This document shows positions 42,183 through 50,551 of a stretch of 64,000 nt of DNA, in pieces; positions within the stretch are counted from its first letter, which is position 1; each line of letters opens with the position of its first letter. Below the pieces are notes generated by a model. The model was not told where the DNA came from. It worked only from the letters and a program-made list of their open reading frames with translations, and made no database searches. The translations under genes and the position numbers were made by a program. The DNA lies in contig NZ_JAKFHA010000019.1 in the NCBI RefSeq assembly GCF_021502675.1, positions 1 to 64,000 on the forward strand. Reading direction: 5' to 3'. The DNA is from Yinghuangia soli. GTDB lineage: Bacteria; Actinomycetota; Actinomycetes; Streptomycetales; Streptomycetaceae.

Positions 42183-42245
42183 TCACGCCTCGGCAAGAGC
42201 CCCGCAGGGTCCGGAGCCGTGGGCGGTGAAGATGACAAGGCGCAT
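42183..42245 (-). CDS. Possible 20-residue peptide MRLVIFTAHGS...
   Basis: An ATG at 42245, with AAGGAA about 6 nt upstream, opens a 20-residue frame that starts MRLVIFTAHGSGPCGALAEA and ends in TGA. The beginning looks like the first beta-strand of a larger protein, so this may be a truncated remnant or a leader peptide before PaaX. Evidence is thin. Confidence 0.2.
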   Translation of the reverse strand: MRLVIFTAHGSGPCGALAEA

Positions 42246-42293
42246 GGGGGTTCCTTGATCGTGGCGGGGCGCTGGGCCGATGTCTGCGGAAGT

Positions 42294-42332
42294 GGAGGTC
42301 GGCAGCCGACTCGGTGGCGGCCGCCGACCTCC
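42294..42332. repeat. 10-bp inverted repeat
   Basis: GGAGGTCGGC (42294-42303) and GCCGACCTCC (42323-42332) are perfect reverse complements around a 19-bp loop. It could act as a second transcription stop or as a regulatory site for PaaX. Confidence 0.45.
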
Positions 42333-42460
42333 GGCCGGGGCCCGGGGCGCGACATTCTCCGGCCCCGGCGGGGGTGCGGTGCCCCCGAGTCCACAGCCCG
42401 GCGGGCCCGCGCCCAGCCCGCCCGTCGGGATGCCTGTCGACTCGGTGGCACCGGTCTGGG

Positions 42461-42481
42461 GGCGGCCTCCTGGTGGCCGCC
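42461..42481 (-). terminator. Hairpin just after the hydroxylase-reductase gene
   Basis: GGCGGCC-TCCTGGT-GGCCGCC is a perfect 7-bp stem with a 7-nt loop, 8 bp beyond the stop codon at 42489 on the minus strand. It is a likely terminator, without a T-run. Confidence 0.55.
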
Positions 42482-42488
42482 GCGATTC

Positions 42489-44912
42489 CTAGCCCCGGCC
42501 GGTGACGACGCGGAGCCGCGGTGCCGCGGTCGGACGCCAGCGCTGCCGCATCGCCTCGGCGGGTCGCCGCAGCAGGTGCAGGCGCGGGGCGACGCGGTCG
42601 CTGCGCGCCCCCGGCGGCTTGCCGCTGCCGGCCTGCCAGGGGGCCGGCCATGCCGCCCCCGGGCCGCGGTAGTCCTGTGCGGCCGCAGCGTGCAGGGTCC
42701 ACGCGGGGTCGTGCAGGTGAGCGCGTCCGACGGCGCACAGGTCGGCGCGTCCGGCCAGCAGGATCGAGTTGACGTCGTCGTACGTCGAGATGCCGCCGAC
42801 CGCGATCACCGGGGCTCCTGTCGCGTTGCGGATCAGGTCGGCGAACGGCGTCTGGTAGCTGCGGCCGTACGCCGGCTTCTCGTGGGCGACCACTTCCCCG
42901 GTGGAGACGTCGATGGCGTCGGCGCCTGCCGCGACGAGCGCACGGGCGATCGCCACGGCATCGTCGCCGCTGGTACCGCCGTCCGCCCAGTCGCACGCCG
43001 AGATCCGTACGACGAGCGCCTTCGTGCGCGGCCACACGGCGCGGACCGCGGCCAGGACTTCGAGCGGGAAGCGCAGGCGGCCGGCGAGGTCGCCGCCGTA
43101 GTCGTCGGTGCGCCTGTTGGTCAGCGGGGAGAGGAACGAGGAGATCAAGTGACCGTGGCCGTAGTGGAGTTCGATAATGTCGAAACCGGCCCGGTCGGCG
43201 CGCTCGGCGGCCTGGGCGAACTGGCCGGCGACGGTGGCGAGGTCGTCGCGGGTGGCTTCGCACGGCTCGGGGCTCTCGTCGTCCCACCTGATCGCCGATG
43301 CCGACATGACGGGCCATCGGTTCGCCTCGGGCAGCGGGCGCGACCGGCCGTCCGGTCCGGGGTCGGTGCGGGCGGCCCGGCGCCCCGCATGGGTGAGCTG
43401 GATCCCGAGCGCGGCCGGGGCGACCTCGCGGACGGTGCTCGTGATGGCCCGCCAGGCGGACTCCTGCCGGTCGTCGTACATGCCGGGGCTGCCGAGACCG
43501 GGCCGACCGTCCGGGCCGACCGCGGTCATCCCGGCGAACACGACGCCGGCGCCGCCGAGCGCAAGCGCCGTAAGGTGTGCCTGCTCGAAGGCGCCCGGCA
43601 CACCCTGCACGGCGGTGCCGGTGGTCATCGGCGGGACGACGACGCGATTGCGGAGGTCGACCGGGCCGAGCCGGTACGGGCGGAACATCGGTGGCACCTC
43701 GCCGCGGTCGCCTCGTACCGCGACCGCTCCCGCGGCCGTCCCCGCGCCCGCGTCGCTCTCGGCGAACCAGTCGTCGGTGATTCCGGCGAAGGCGGCGTCC
43801 CGCGAGCGGAGGTTCTCGTAGGTGACGCGGCGGCTTCGGGTGAGCAGGTTGAAGGCGAACTGCTCGGGGGCCTGGCCCGTATAGCGTTCGATGTACTCGA
43901 ACCACTCGAGGCTGGCCTGCGCGGCGCGTTGGGTGGACTCCACGACGGGACGCCGCTCCGCTTCGTAGGCGGCCAGCGCCTCGTGGACCCCGGAGTTCTC
44001 GTGCAGGCAGGCGGCCAGCGCGAGGGCGTCCTCCATGGCGAGCTTGGTGCCCGACCCGATGGAGAAGTGCGCGGTGTGCGCCGCGTCGCCGAGCAGCACG
44101 ATGTTGCCGTACCGCCAGGTCTTGTTGCGGACGGTCGTGAAGCGGATCCAGCGGGAGTTGTTCGCGAATAGGCGGTGTCCGTCGAGGTGTTCGGCGAGCA
44201 GTTCTTCGCATCGCCGGACGCTCGCCTCGTCGCTCGCGCCGCGCGGCAGGTCGCGGGCCGCTGCGTCCGCGAAACCCGCGGCACGCCAACTGGTCTCCGG
44301 CATCTCGACGATCACGGTGCTGCGGGTGGCGTCGAACGGGTAGGCGTGCACCTGGAGCGCACCGAAGTCGTGGGTGTCGACGACGAAGGTGAAGGCCTCC
44401 AGGACCTTGTCCGTGGCGAGCCACATGTAGCGGCAGTGGCGCTCGTCGAGGTCGGCGGCGAAATGCTCGGCAAACTGCTCGCGCACCGCCGAGCGCACCC
44501 CGTCCGCCGCCACCACCAGGTCGTACTCGGCGGCCAGTTCGCGGACATCTGGCGCCTCGGTGCGGTAGCGCACGTCCACGTCCAGTTCGGCGCAGCGGCC
44601 CTGGAGGATCTGCAGGAGGCGCTTGCGGCCGAGGGCGGCGAAGCCGTGCCCGCCGGAGGTGAGGGTGCGGCCGCCGTAGCGGACGTCGATGTCGGTCCAG
44701 CGCGCGAACTCGGCGGACATCGCGGCGTAGACCACGGGATCGGCCTGGGCGATGCCGTCGAGCGTCTCGTCGGAGAAGACCACGCCGAAGCCGAAGGTGT
44801 CGTCCGGGGCGTTGCGCTCCCACACCGTGATGTCCCACGAGGGCGACAACTGCTTGACGAGCGCGGCGAGATACAGCCCTCCGGGCCCTCCTCCGATCAC
44901 AGCGATGCGCAC
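42489..44912 (-). CDS. Bifunctional salicylyl/2-aminobenzoyl-CoA hydroxylase - OYE-type reductase
   Basis: The predicted protein has 807 residues in two enzymes fused head to tail. Residues 1-390 are an FAD-dependent aromatic hydroxylase: RIAVIGGGPGGLYLAALV, VVAADGVRSAVREQF and IVLLGDAAHTAHFSIGSG. Residues about 415-780 are an Old Yellow Enzyme-like FMN reductase: FRPYRLGPVDLRNRVVVPPM, FDIIELHYGHGHLISSFLSP, RRTDDYGG and APVIAVGGIS. This fusion is known as salicylyl-CoA 5-hydroxylase/oxidoreductase, and from 2-aminobenzoyl-CoA monooxygenase/reductase of aerobic anthranilate breakdown. The GTG at 44912 is chosen because AGGAGGATTCA precedes it directly. The upstream CoA ligase would supply the thioester. 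The fusion argues for the aminobenzoyl-CoA reaction, but salicylyl-CoA remains possible. Confidence 0.9.
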   Translation of the reverse strand: MRIAVIGGGPGGLYLAALVKQLSPSWDITVWERNAPDDTFGFGVVFSDETLDGIAQADPVVYAAMSAEFARWTDIDVRYGGRTLTSGGHGFAALGRKRLLQILQGRCAELDVDVRYRTEAPDVRELAAEYDLVVAADGVRSAVREQFAEHFAADLDERHCRYMWLATDKVLEAFTFVVDTHDFGALQVHAYPFDATRSTVIVEMPETSWRAAGFADAAARDLPRGASDEASVRRCEELLAEHLDGHRLFANNSRWIRFTTVRNKTWRYGNIVLLGDAAHTAHFSIGSGTKLAMEDALALAACLHENSGVHEALAAYEAERRPVVESTQRAAQASLEWFEYIERYTGQAPEQFAFNLLTRSRRVTYENLRSRDAAFAGITDDWFAESDAGAGTAAGAVAVRGDRGEVPPMFRPYRLGPVDLRNRVVVPPMTTGTAVQGVPGAFEQAHLTALALGGAGVVFAGMTAVGPDGRPGLGSPGMYDDRQESAWRAITSTVREVAPAALGIQLTHAGRRAARTDPGPDGRSRPLPEANRWPVMSASAIRWDDESPEPCEATRDDLATVAGQFAQAAERADRAGFDIIELHYGHGHLISSFLSPLTNRRTDDYGGDLAGRLRFPLEVLAAVRAVWPRTKALVVRISACDWADGGTSGDDAVAIARALVAAGADAIDVSTGEVVAHEKPAYGRSYQTPFADLIRNATGAPVIAVGGISTYDDVNSILLAGRADLCAVGRAHLHDPAWTLHAAAAQDYRGPGAAWPAPWQAGSGKPPGARSDRVAPRLHLLRRPAEAMRQRWRPTAAPRLRVVTGRG

Positions 44913-45056
44913 TGAATCCTCCTGATGGTCCTGGCTCCACCAGGAGTCTATGTTGTTCATTTTGCGACCGTCAATGTCACGCGATATGCCATGCGGGCGA
45001 TCGCCGCTGCAGGCGCTCCGGCTGCGTGCGCCCGGTCATCCGGCGGGCTGCTCCGG

Positions 45057-46682
45057 TCAGCGCGCGCTGTCGCCGCGCGCCCAGGAGCGGAGTTCCGCGC
45101 GCAGCAGCTTGCCGTTGCCGGTGCGCGGCAACGCGTCGACGAAGTCGACGGCGCGGGGGTACTTGTAGGGCGCGATCGTAGCCTTCACGAACTCCTGGAG
45201 GGACTTGGCGGTCGCCTCCCCGGGCTCCACCCCGGCGCGGAGCACGACGAAGGCCTTCACGATCATCCCGCGGGCCGTGTCGGGGGCACCTGCGACGCCG
45301 CACTCCATGACGTCGGGGTGTGCGAGGAGGGCCAGTTCGACCTCGGGGCCGGCGATGTTGTAGCCGGACGAGACGATCATGTCGTCGCTCCGCGCCTGGT
45401 ACCAGAAGTAGCCCTCGGCGTCCCGAATGTAGGTGTCACCTGTCAGGTTCCAGCCGTCTTGCACGTACTTCGACTGGCGTGGATCGTCCAGGTAGCGACA
45501 CCCGGTCGGTCCCTTGACGGCCAGCAGCCCCGACTCCCCGTCGGGCGCGGAAGTGCCCTCTGCGGTCAGGACGTCGGCCTGGTAGCCAGGGACGGCGCGT
45601 CCGGTCGAGCCGGGGCGGATGTCGTCGTCGGCGGCGGAAATGAAGACGTGCAGCATCTCGGTGGCGCCGATGCCGTCGATGAGGCGGATGCCGGTGGCGT
45701 CGTAAAAGCCGTGCCACACGTCGGCCGGCAGCGCCTCCCCCGCCGAGACGCACCTGCGCAGCGAGGTCATGTCGGCGGCGAGCCCCGCACCGAGGATCGC
45801 GCGGTACGCGGTCGGCGCCGTGATCAGGATGGTGACACCGAAATCACGTACTACTTGCGCGAGTTGCGGGGGCGAGGCCTTCTCCAGCAGGAGGGTCGCC
45901 GCGCCTGCCCGCAGCGGGAAGACGACCAGCCCGCCCAGCCCGAACGTGAAGCCGAGCGGAGGAGTTCCGGTGAAGAGGTCGCCGGGTTCCGGCTTGAGCA
46001 CGTGGCGGGAGAAGGTGTCGGCGTTCGCGAGCACGTCGCGGTGGAAGTGCAGCGTCGCCTTGGGCCGACCGGTGGTCCCGGAGGTGAAGGCGATCAGCGC
46101 GACGTCGTCCGCGGCGGTGTCCACCGCGGCGAACTCCCCGCTCTTGGCCTCGCAGCGGGCGATCAGGTCGTCCGGAGTGTCGCCGCCGTACGGCACGGTC
46201 GGCAGGTCGGGCACACCGGAGGCCGGCTCGGCCAGGAACCGGTGGTCGCACAAGGCCAGGGTCGGCGTGCTGATCCCGCACAGCGTCTCCAGCTCGTGTG
46301 CCCGCAGCAGCGGCATGGTGGTCACCACCACGCCGCCCGCCCGCAGCACCCCGAACCAACAGGCCACCAGCCAGGGGTTGTTGGGTCCGCGCAGGAGCAC
46401 CCGGTTGCCGGGCACCAGGCCGAGGTCCTCGACGAGGACCTGGGCCACCTGCCGGGCGCGGCGCAGCAGGTCGGCGTAGGTCCACGTCTCGTCGGCGGTG
46501 ACCAGGCAGCGCCGGTCCGGGCCGAACTCCTCGATCACGTCGTCGAGCAGGACGGTCGCGCAGTTGAGCCGGGCCGGATAGGCCAACTCGGGGAGGTCGA
46601 ACAGCAGCTCGGGCCACTGCTCGGAAGGCGGAAGTCGATCACGGCAGAACGTGTCGATGTGGGCAGAGGGAGACAGCTCCAT
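45057..46682 (-). CDS. Benzoate / 2-aminobenzoate-type CoA ligase (AMP-forming)
   Basis: The predicted protein has 541 residues. ATP-binding motif is FTSGTTGRPKATLHF; others are TAPTAYRAILGAG, IDGIGATEMLHVF, LTGDTYIRDAEGYFWYQARS and DDMIVSSGYNIAGPEVE. The C-terminal catalytic Lys lies in RTGNGKLLRAEL. This is the benzoate-CoA-ligase branch of the adenylate-forming family, which includes 2-aminobenzoate-CoA ligases. The gene is 144 bp upstream of the hydroxylase-reductase gene on the same strand, so the pair should activate and then hydroxylate and reduce an aromatic acid. ATG 46682 starts MELSPSAHIDTFCRD. Two inverted repeats lie in its promoter region. The exact aromatic acid is not determined. 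Confidence 0.9.
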   Translation of the reverse strand: MELSPSAHIDTFCRDRLPPSEQWPELLFDLPELAYPARLNCATVLLDDVIEEFGPDRRCLVTADETWTYADLLRRARQVAQVLVEDLGLVPGNRVLLRGPNNPWLVACWFGVLRAGGVVVTTMPLLRAHELETLCGISTPTLALCDHRFLAEPASGVPDLPTVPYGGDTPDDLIARCEAKSGEFAAVDTAADDVALIAFTSGTTGRPKATLHFHRDVLANADTFSRHVLKPEPGDLFTGTPPLGFTFGLGGLVVFPLRAGAATLLLEKASPPQLAQVVRDFGVTILITAPTAYRAILGAGLAADMTSLRRCVSAGEALPADVWHGFYDATGIRLIDGIGATEMLHVFISAADDDIRPGSTGRAVPGYQADVLTAEGTSAPDGESGLLAVKGPTGCRYLDDPRQSKYVQDGWNLTGDTYIRDAEGYFWYQARSDDMIVSSGYNIAGPEVELALLAHPDVMECGVAGAPDTARGMIVKAFVVLRAGVEPGEATAKSLQEFVKATIAPYKYPRAVDFVDALPRTGNGKLLRAELRSWARGDSAR

Positions 46683-47098
46683 GAGCGGCACCTCGTCCTG
46701 GTGGCAGCGGAGTCGTGCGACAAGTATGCATTGATTATGACGCCAGTCAATGGAGCGCAATATCGCTGTTGGACATACAGCTTGCGCCCGCACCCCCAAG
46801 GGGACGCTTCCGCTCCATTGGCTTCGACCCTTGAATTCAATTGACCGAAGACAATGGCGTGTCCGCGGGTCGAGCTATCCACTGCCGTGGATTTTTTATG
46901 TCACCTCATTGACGACGGCTAGGAACACGCAATAATCTCCTGCCATCGGGGCGTTGATTCGACAGACCGCACCGCATCGGCGGCCGAAGTCCGTGCCGCA
47001 TCCACCGCACATATGCCGTCCGGCATTTGCCTCCCGCACACCGCCAAATTGTGTGCCCGCGTACCGAGCGTTTCTCCGATCCCGTTGCGAGGTCAATA
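46683..47098. promoter_or_regulatory. AT-rich divergent control region (CoA ligase / ABC importer)
   Basis: No gene is found here. The region is unusually AT-rich. CATTGA (46729-46734) and TCAATG (46747-46752) form an inverted repeat with a 12-bp spacer, 47-70 bp upstream of the CoA-ligase start. A second, longer repeat pairs 46815-46826 with 46846-46857 (11 of 12 positions) and encloses TTGAATTCAA. Further CATTGA-like words occur near 46908 and, upstream of the hydroxylase, near 44971. The first repeat is a candidate PaaX operator; this is inference. Confidence 0.5.
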
Positions 47099-48676
47099 AT
47101 GCGCACTCTGCCATTCCCGAGACTCGGACGCGGCCCGGCGGCAGTGGCCGCCGTATCGGCCGCCGCACTGCTGTCGTCCGCCTGCGGCGGCGGTTCCGAC
47201 GCCGGTGCCGGAGCCCCCGGCGGCGACCCCCGCCGCGGCGGGACGATCCAGGTCGGCATGCCGTTCGACGTGCAGACGCTCGACCCCACCGCGCCGAACT
47301 TCGCCAGCGCCATGGACTACACCGCCGCGCGCGCCGTCATGGACCCGCTGTTCGCGGTCGGCGGCGACGGCAGCCTCGTCCCGCAGCTGGCACTCGGCGC
47401 AACCGCCTCGGACGGCAACAAGACCTTCACGGTGAAGCTGCGCGAGGGGGTGAAGTTCTCGGACGGCACGCCCTTCGACGCGGCCGCCGTCGCAGCGCAC
47501 TACCAGGACATCAAGGACAAGAAGACCTGTCTCGGCTGCGCCCCGCGCCTGATGAGCCTGGTGTCCGCGATCACCCCGGCGGACCCGCACACCGTCGTGT
47601 TCACCCTCTCCGCGCCGTGGGCGCAGTTCCCTGAAGTGGGCCTGACCGGCATCGCCGGGCTGATCCCGTCGCCGACCGCGAAGCGGTCCGCCGGCGACGC
47701 GTTCGGACGCAACCCGGTGGGCACCGGCGCGTTCAAGGTCACCGAGATCGTGCCCGGCGACCACGTCACCCTGGTCCGCAGCGAGACTTCCTGGCTGGCC
47801 GACCGCACGCACCCCGACAAGGTCGTGCTCAAGGTCATGCTCGACACCCAGACCGCGGTCCAGTCCGTCCAGGCCGGCACCATCGACATGATGGTCGCGT
47901 CCCAGCCGAACCAGGCCAAGCAGGCCAAATCCGCCGGTCTGCAGGTGCAGTTGAACGAGGGCCTGAGCCCCGACGGCATCATCATGAACATGACCCGCCC
48001 GGGCCTGGACGACATCCGGGTACGCCAGGCGCTGAGCATGGCCATCGACCGCAATGCCATCAACAAGGTCGCTTACAACGGCGACACCAAGCCCACCACC
48101 GCCTTCCTCGCGGAGAACGATCCCGAGCAGCAGGGCATCGGCGTCCCCGACTACAACCCGGACAAGGCCAAGCAGCTCCTCGCCGAATACGGCAAGCCGG
48201 TCAAGCTCGAACTCAACACGCTGCAAGGGTCGAACTACGTGGCCGCCACGCAGCTGATCCAGCAGCAGTGGAAGGCCGTGGGCATCGAGTCGACCATCAA
48301 GACCAACACCGCGGTCGGCATCATGCAGGACGTCCTGCAGCGCAACTACGACGTCAGCTTCTCCCCCGCCTTCGTCGCCACCACCACCGTCGACGGCACC
48401 GAGGTCGCGTTCGCCAGCAGCGGCCGCCGCAACCTGGGCGGCTACGCGAACAAGGCGAACGACGAACTCTTCGCGCAGTTGGGCGCGGCAGGCGACGCCG
48501 CCGCGGCGCTGCCCATCGCTCGGCAGATCCTCACCAACGCCTCGACCGACATCCCCAGCATCCCGGTCGTGCGCAAGACGGGCATGTTCGCCGCGGGGCC
48601 GAAGGTCCACCTGCCGGCCGCCGACGCGTACGGCGTCGACGCGTTCTCCCTCGTCGACCTGTGGACCACGCAGTGA
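47099..48676 (+). CDS. ABC importer substrate-binding lipoprotein (family 5)
   Basis: The predicted protein has 525 residues. It has a type II signal peptide with lipobox LSSAC (ALLSSACGGGSD), so the mature protein is anchored outside the membrane. The family 5 fold is clear: GGTIQVGMPFDVQTLDPT, FTVKLREGVKFSDGTPFDAA, GTGAFKVTEIVPGDHVTLVR and IRVRQALSMAIDRNAINKVA. These proteins capture peptides, nickel or other small solutes. It is the first gene of a five-gene importer operon, and its stop overlaps the next start by 4 bp. The substrate is unknown; closeness to aromatic catabolic genes might suggest an aromatic or peptide-linked substrate. I chose ATG 47099. Confidence 0.92.
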   Translation: MRTLPFPRLGRGPAAVAAVSAAALLSSACGGGSDAGAGAPGGDPRRGGTIQVGMPFDVQTLDPTAPNFASAMDYTAARAVMDPLFAVGGDGSLVPQLALGATASDGNKTFTVKLREGVKFSDGTPFDAAAVAAHYQDIKDKKTCLGCAPRLMSLVSAITPADPHTVVFTLSAPWAQFPEVGLTGIAGLIPSPTAKRSAGDAFGRNPVGTGAFKVTEIVPGDHVTLVRSETSWLADRTHPDKVVLKVMLDTQTAVQSVQAGTIDMMVASQPNQAKQAKSAGLQVQLNEGLSPDGIIMNMTRPGLDDIRVRQALSMAIDRNAINKVAYNGDTKPTTAFLAENDPEQQGIGVPDYNPDKAKQLLAEYGKPVKLELNTLQGSNYVAATQLIQQQWKAVGIESTIKTNTAVGIMQDVLQRNYDVSFSPAFVATTTVDGTEVAFASSGRRNLGGYANKANDELFAQLGAAGDAAAALPIARQILTNASTDIPSIPVVRKTGMFAAGPKVHLPAADAYGVDAFSLVDLWTTQ

Positions 48677-49623
48677 CCACCCGCTCGCTGCTCGCCCGCG
48701 CCGGGCAGGCGGTGATCGTCCTGGTCTCCGTCGCGGTGGCGACGTTCGCCCTGGGGCGCATCCTCCCGGGCGAGCTGGCCACCGCGGTCCTGGGCGACAC
48801 CGCGACCCCCGAGCAGATCGCCGAGTTCAACCGCAAGACGGGCGCCGACCAGCCGGCCGTCGAGCAGTTCCGGACGTGGTTCACCGGTGTCCTGCACGGC
48901 GACTTCGGCACCTCGGCGCTCACCGGCCAGAAGGTCTCGGACGCCCTGGCCGACCGCGCCGTCCCGTCGCTGCTGCTGGTGGTCTTCGCGGAGGTCCTGG
49001 CGCTGGCCGTCGCGGTACCCCTTGCCGTGTGGGCCGCGTACCGGCGCGGCAAGGCCCCCGACAAGGCCGCCAACGCGGGCTCGTTCGTGCTGCTGGCCAC
49101 CCCGCAGTTCGCCATCGCCGTCCTGCTCATCTACATCTTCGCCGTGCAGCTCGGCGCGCTGCCGGCCACCGGCTACACACCCCCGGAGCAGGATCCGGCG
49201 CAGACCTTCCGCACCCTCCTGCTCCCCGCGGTCACGCTGGCCTTGGGACTCGCCGCGGTCTACTACCGGGTGCTGCGCGCGGGCGTCCTGGAGACCCTCC
49301 AGCAGGACTACATCCTCGCCGCGCGCGCCCAGGGCCTCACCCCGCGGCAGGTGCTCTTCCGGCACACCCTGCGCCCGTCACTGCTGCCGCTGGTGACCCT
49401 GGTCGGCCTCAACTTCGGGTTCCTGGTCGGCGGCGCCGTCATCGTCGAGCAGCTGTTCGCCATCCCCGGCCTGGGCACCTACGCCCTGGGCGCCGTCCAG
49501 ACCAAGGACTTCACTGTCCTGCAAGGCACCGTCCTGCTCATCGCCGCGGTGTACGTGCTCGTCAATCTCGCCGTCGACCTCCTCTACGGCGTGCTCGACC
49601 CCAGGATCCGCCATGCCCGCTGA
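48673..49623 (+). CDS. ABC importer permease, DppB/OppB type
   Basis: The predicted protein has 316 residues with six membrane helices. It starts with a GTG overlapping the binding-protein stop (GTGA). The N-terminal helix is followed by an external region with GVLHGDFGTSALTG, then the BPD_transp_1 domain. The coupling motif near residues 220-240 reads LAARAQGLTPRQVLFRHTL. This is the first of the two membrane subunits of a dipeptide/nickel-type importer. It overlaps the next permease gene by 11 bp, supporting one polycistronic message. Confidence 0.92.
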   Translation: MTTRSLLARAGQAVIVLVSVAVATFALGRILPGELATAVLGDTATPEQIAEFNRKTGADQPAVEQFRTWFTGVLHGDFGTSALTGQKVSDALADRAVPSLLLVVFAEVLALAVAVPLAVWAAYRRGKAPDKAANAGSFVLLATPQFAIAVLLIYIFAVQLGALPATGYTPPEQDPAQTFRTLLLPAVTLALGLAAVYYRVLRAGVLETLQQDYILAARAQGLTPRQVLFRHTLRPSLLPLVTLVGLNFGFLVGGAVIVEQLFAIPGLGTYALGAVQTKDFTVLQGTVLLIAAVYVLVNLAVDLLYGVLDPRIRHAR

Positions 49624-50551
49624 CACCGGCCTCGCCGGCACCCCGCCGCCGGACCTCGCCCCCTCCTCTGCCTCGGCCTCTGCTGCTGCTCTTTCCGAGT
49701 CCCCGCGCAACGGCACCCGGCCGCTGCCGCCGAACCGGAACCGGCTCGGCACCGGCGCGTGGCTGGCCGTCGGCTTCCTGGCCGTACTGTGCGCCGCCGC
49801 CCTGCTGGCACCGGTCCTGCCCCTGGAGGACCCGACGCGCAGCGACACCGACGCCCTGGCCGCCGGCATCAGCGGGGACCACTGGCTCGGCACCGACGCG
49901 CTCGGGCGCGACACGCTCGCGCGGATCGTGCACGGCGCCCGCGTCAGCCTGGTCGTCGGCGCCGGGGCGACCGTGATCGGCGCCGTCGTCGGCACCGTGC
50001 TCGGCATGGCCGCCGGCATGGGGCGCGGCCTGCTGCCCGGCGTCATCATGCGCCTGACGGACGTGCTCCTCGCGTTCCCGGCGATGATCTTCGCGCTCGC
50101 GGTCATCGGCGCCGTCGGACCGTCCACCACGTCGGTCACCCTCGTCATCGGGCTGCTGTTCGTGCCGGGCTTCGTGCGCATCGTGCGGGCGCCGGTACTG
50201 AGCCTGTCGCAACGCGAGTTCGTGCTCTCCTGCCGGGCGATGGGGATGTCCGCGCCGCGGCTCATGCTGCGCGAGATCCTGCCCAACATCCTCACCGGCA
50301 TCGTCACGTACGGCGTCACCATGTTCGGCGTAGGCGTGATGGTCGAAGGCGGCCTCGGCTTCCTGGGCGTCAGCGTCCCGCCGCCCGACCCCACGTGGGG
50401 CGGCATGATCGCGGAAGGCCGCCAAGTCCTCGCCGAACACCCCATGGTCACCCTCACCCCCACCCTGGTCCTGGTGCTCGTGGTGCTGTGCGCCAACGTC
50501 GTCGGCGACCGGCTCTCCGCCCGACTCGACATGCGCGGAGCGATGCTGTGA
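49613..50551 (+). CDS. ABC importer permease, DppC/OppC type
   Basis: The predicted protein has 312 residues. A 45-residue Ser/Ala/Pro-rich cytoplasmic leader precedes the first helix (WLAVGFLAVLCAAALLAPVL). The family landmark HWLGTDALGRDTLARIVHGA is present, and the coupling motif reads LSCRAMGMSAPRLMLREILP. The C-terminal segment VPPPDPTWGGMIAEGR is typical of DppC proteins. It pairs with the upstream permease. Its stop overlaps the next GTG start by 4 bp. Confidence 0.92.
   Translation: MPADTGLAGTPPPDLAPSSASASAAALSESPRNGTRPLPPNRNRLGTGAWLAVGFLAVLCAAALLAPVLPLEDPTRSDTDALAAGISGDHWLGTDALGRDTLARIVHGARVSLVVGAGATVIGAVVGTVLGMAAGMGRGLLPGVIMRLTDVLLAFPAMIFALAVIGAVGPSTTSVTLVIGLLFVPGFVRIVRAPVLSLSQREFVLSCRAMGMSAPRLMLREILPNILTGIVTYGVTMFGVGVMVEGGLGFLGVSVPPPDPTWGGMIAEGRQVLAEHPMVTLTPTLVLVLVVLCANVVGDRLSARLDMRGAML

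Larger units (their letters stand above)
42114..42488 (-). other. Gap between hydroxylase-reductase and PaaX with hairpins and a micro-ORF
   Basis: No full gene is present. The gap holds a hairpin at 42461-42481, a longer 10-bp inverted repeat at 42294-42332 and a 20-codon reading frame at 42183-42245. It should contain the PaaX promoter, which I cannot place. Confidence 0.5.

Noticed and set aside
42183-42245. Firm gene call for the 20-residue peptide
   Set aside because: Too short for coding statistics and no homologue recognised; kept only as a low-confidence entry.
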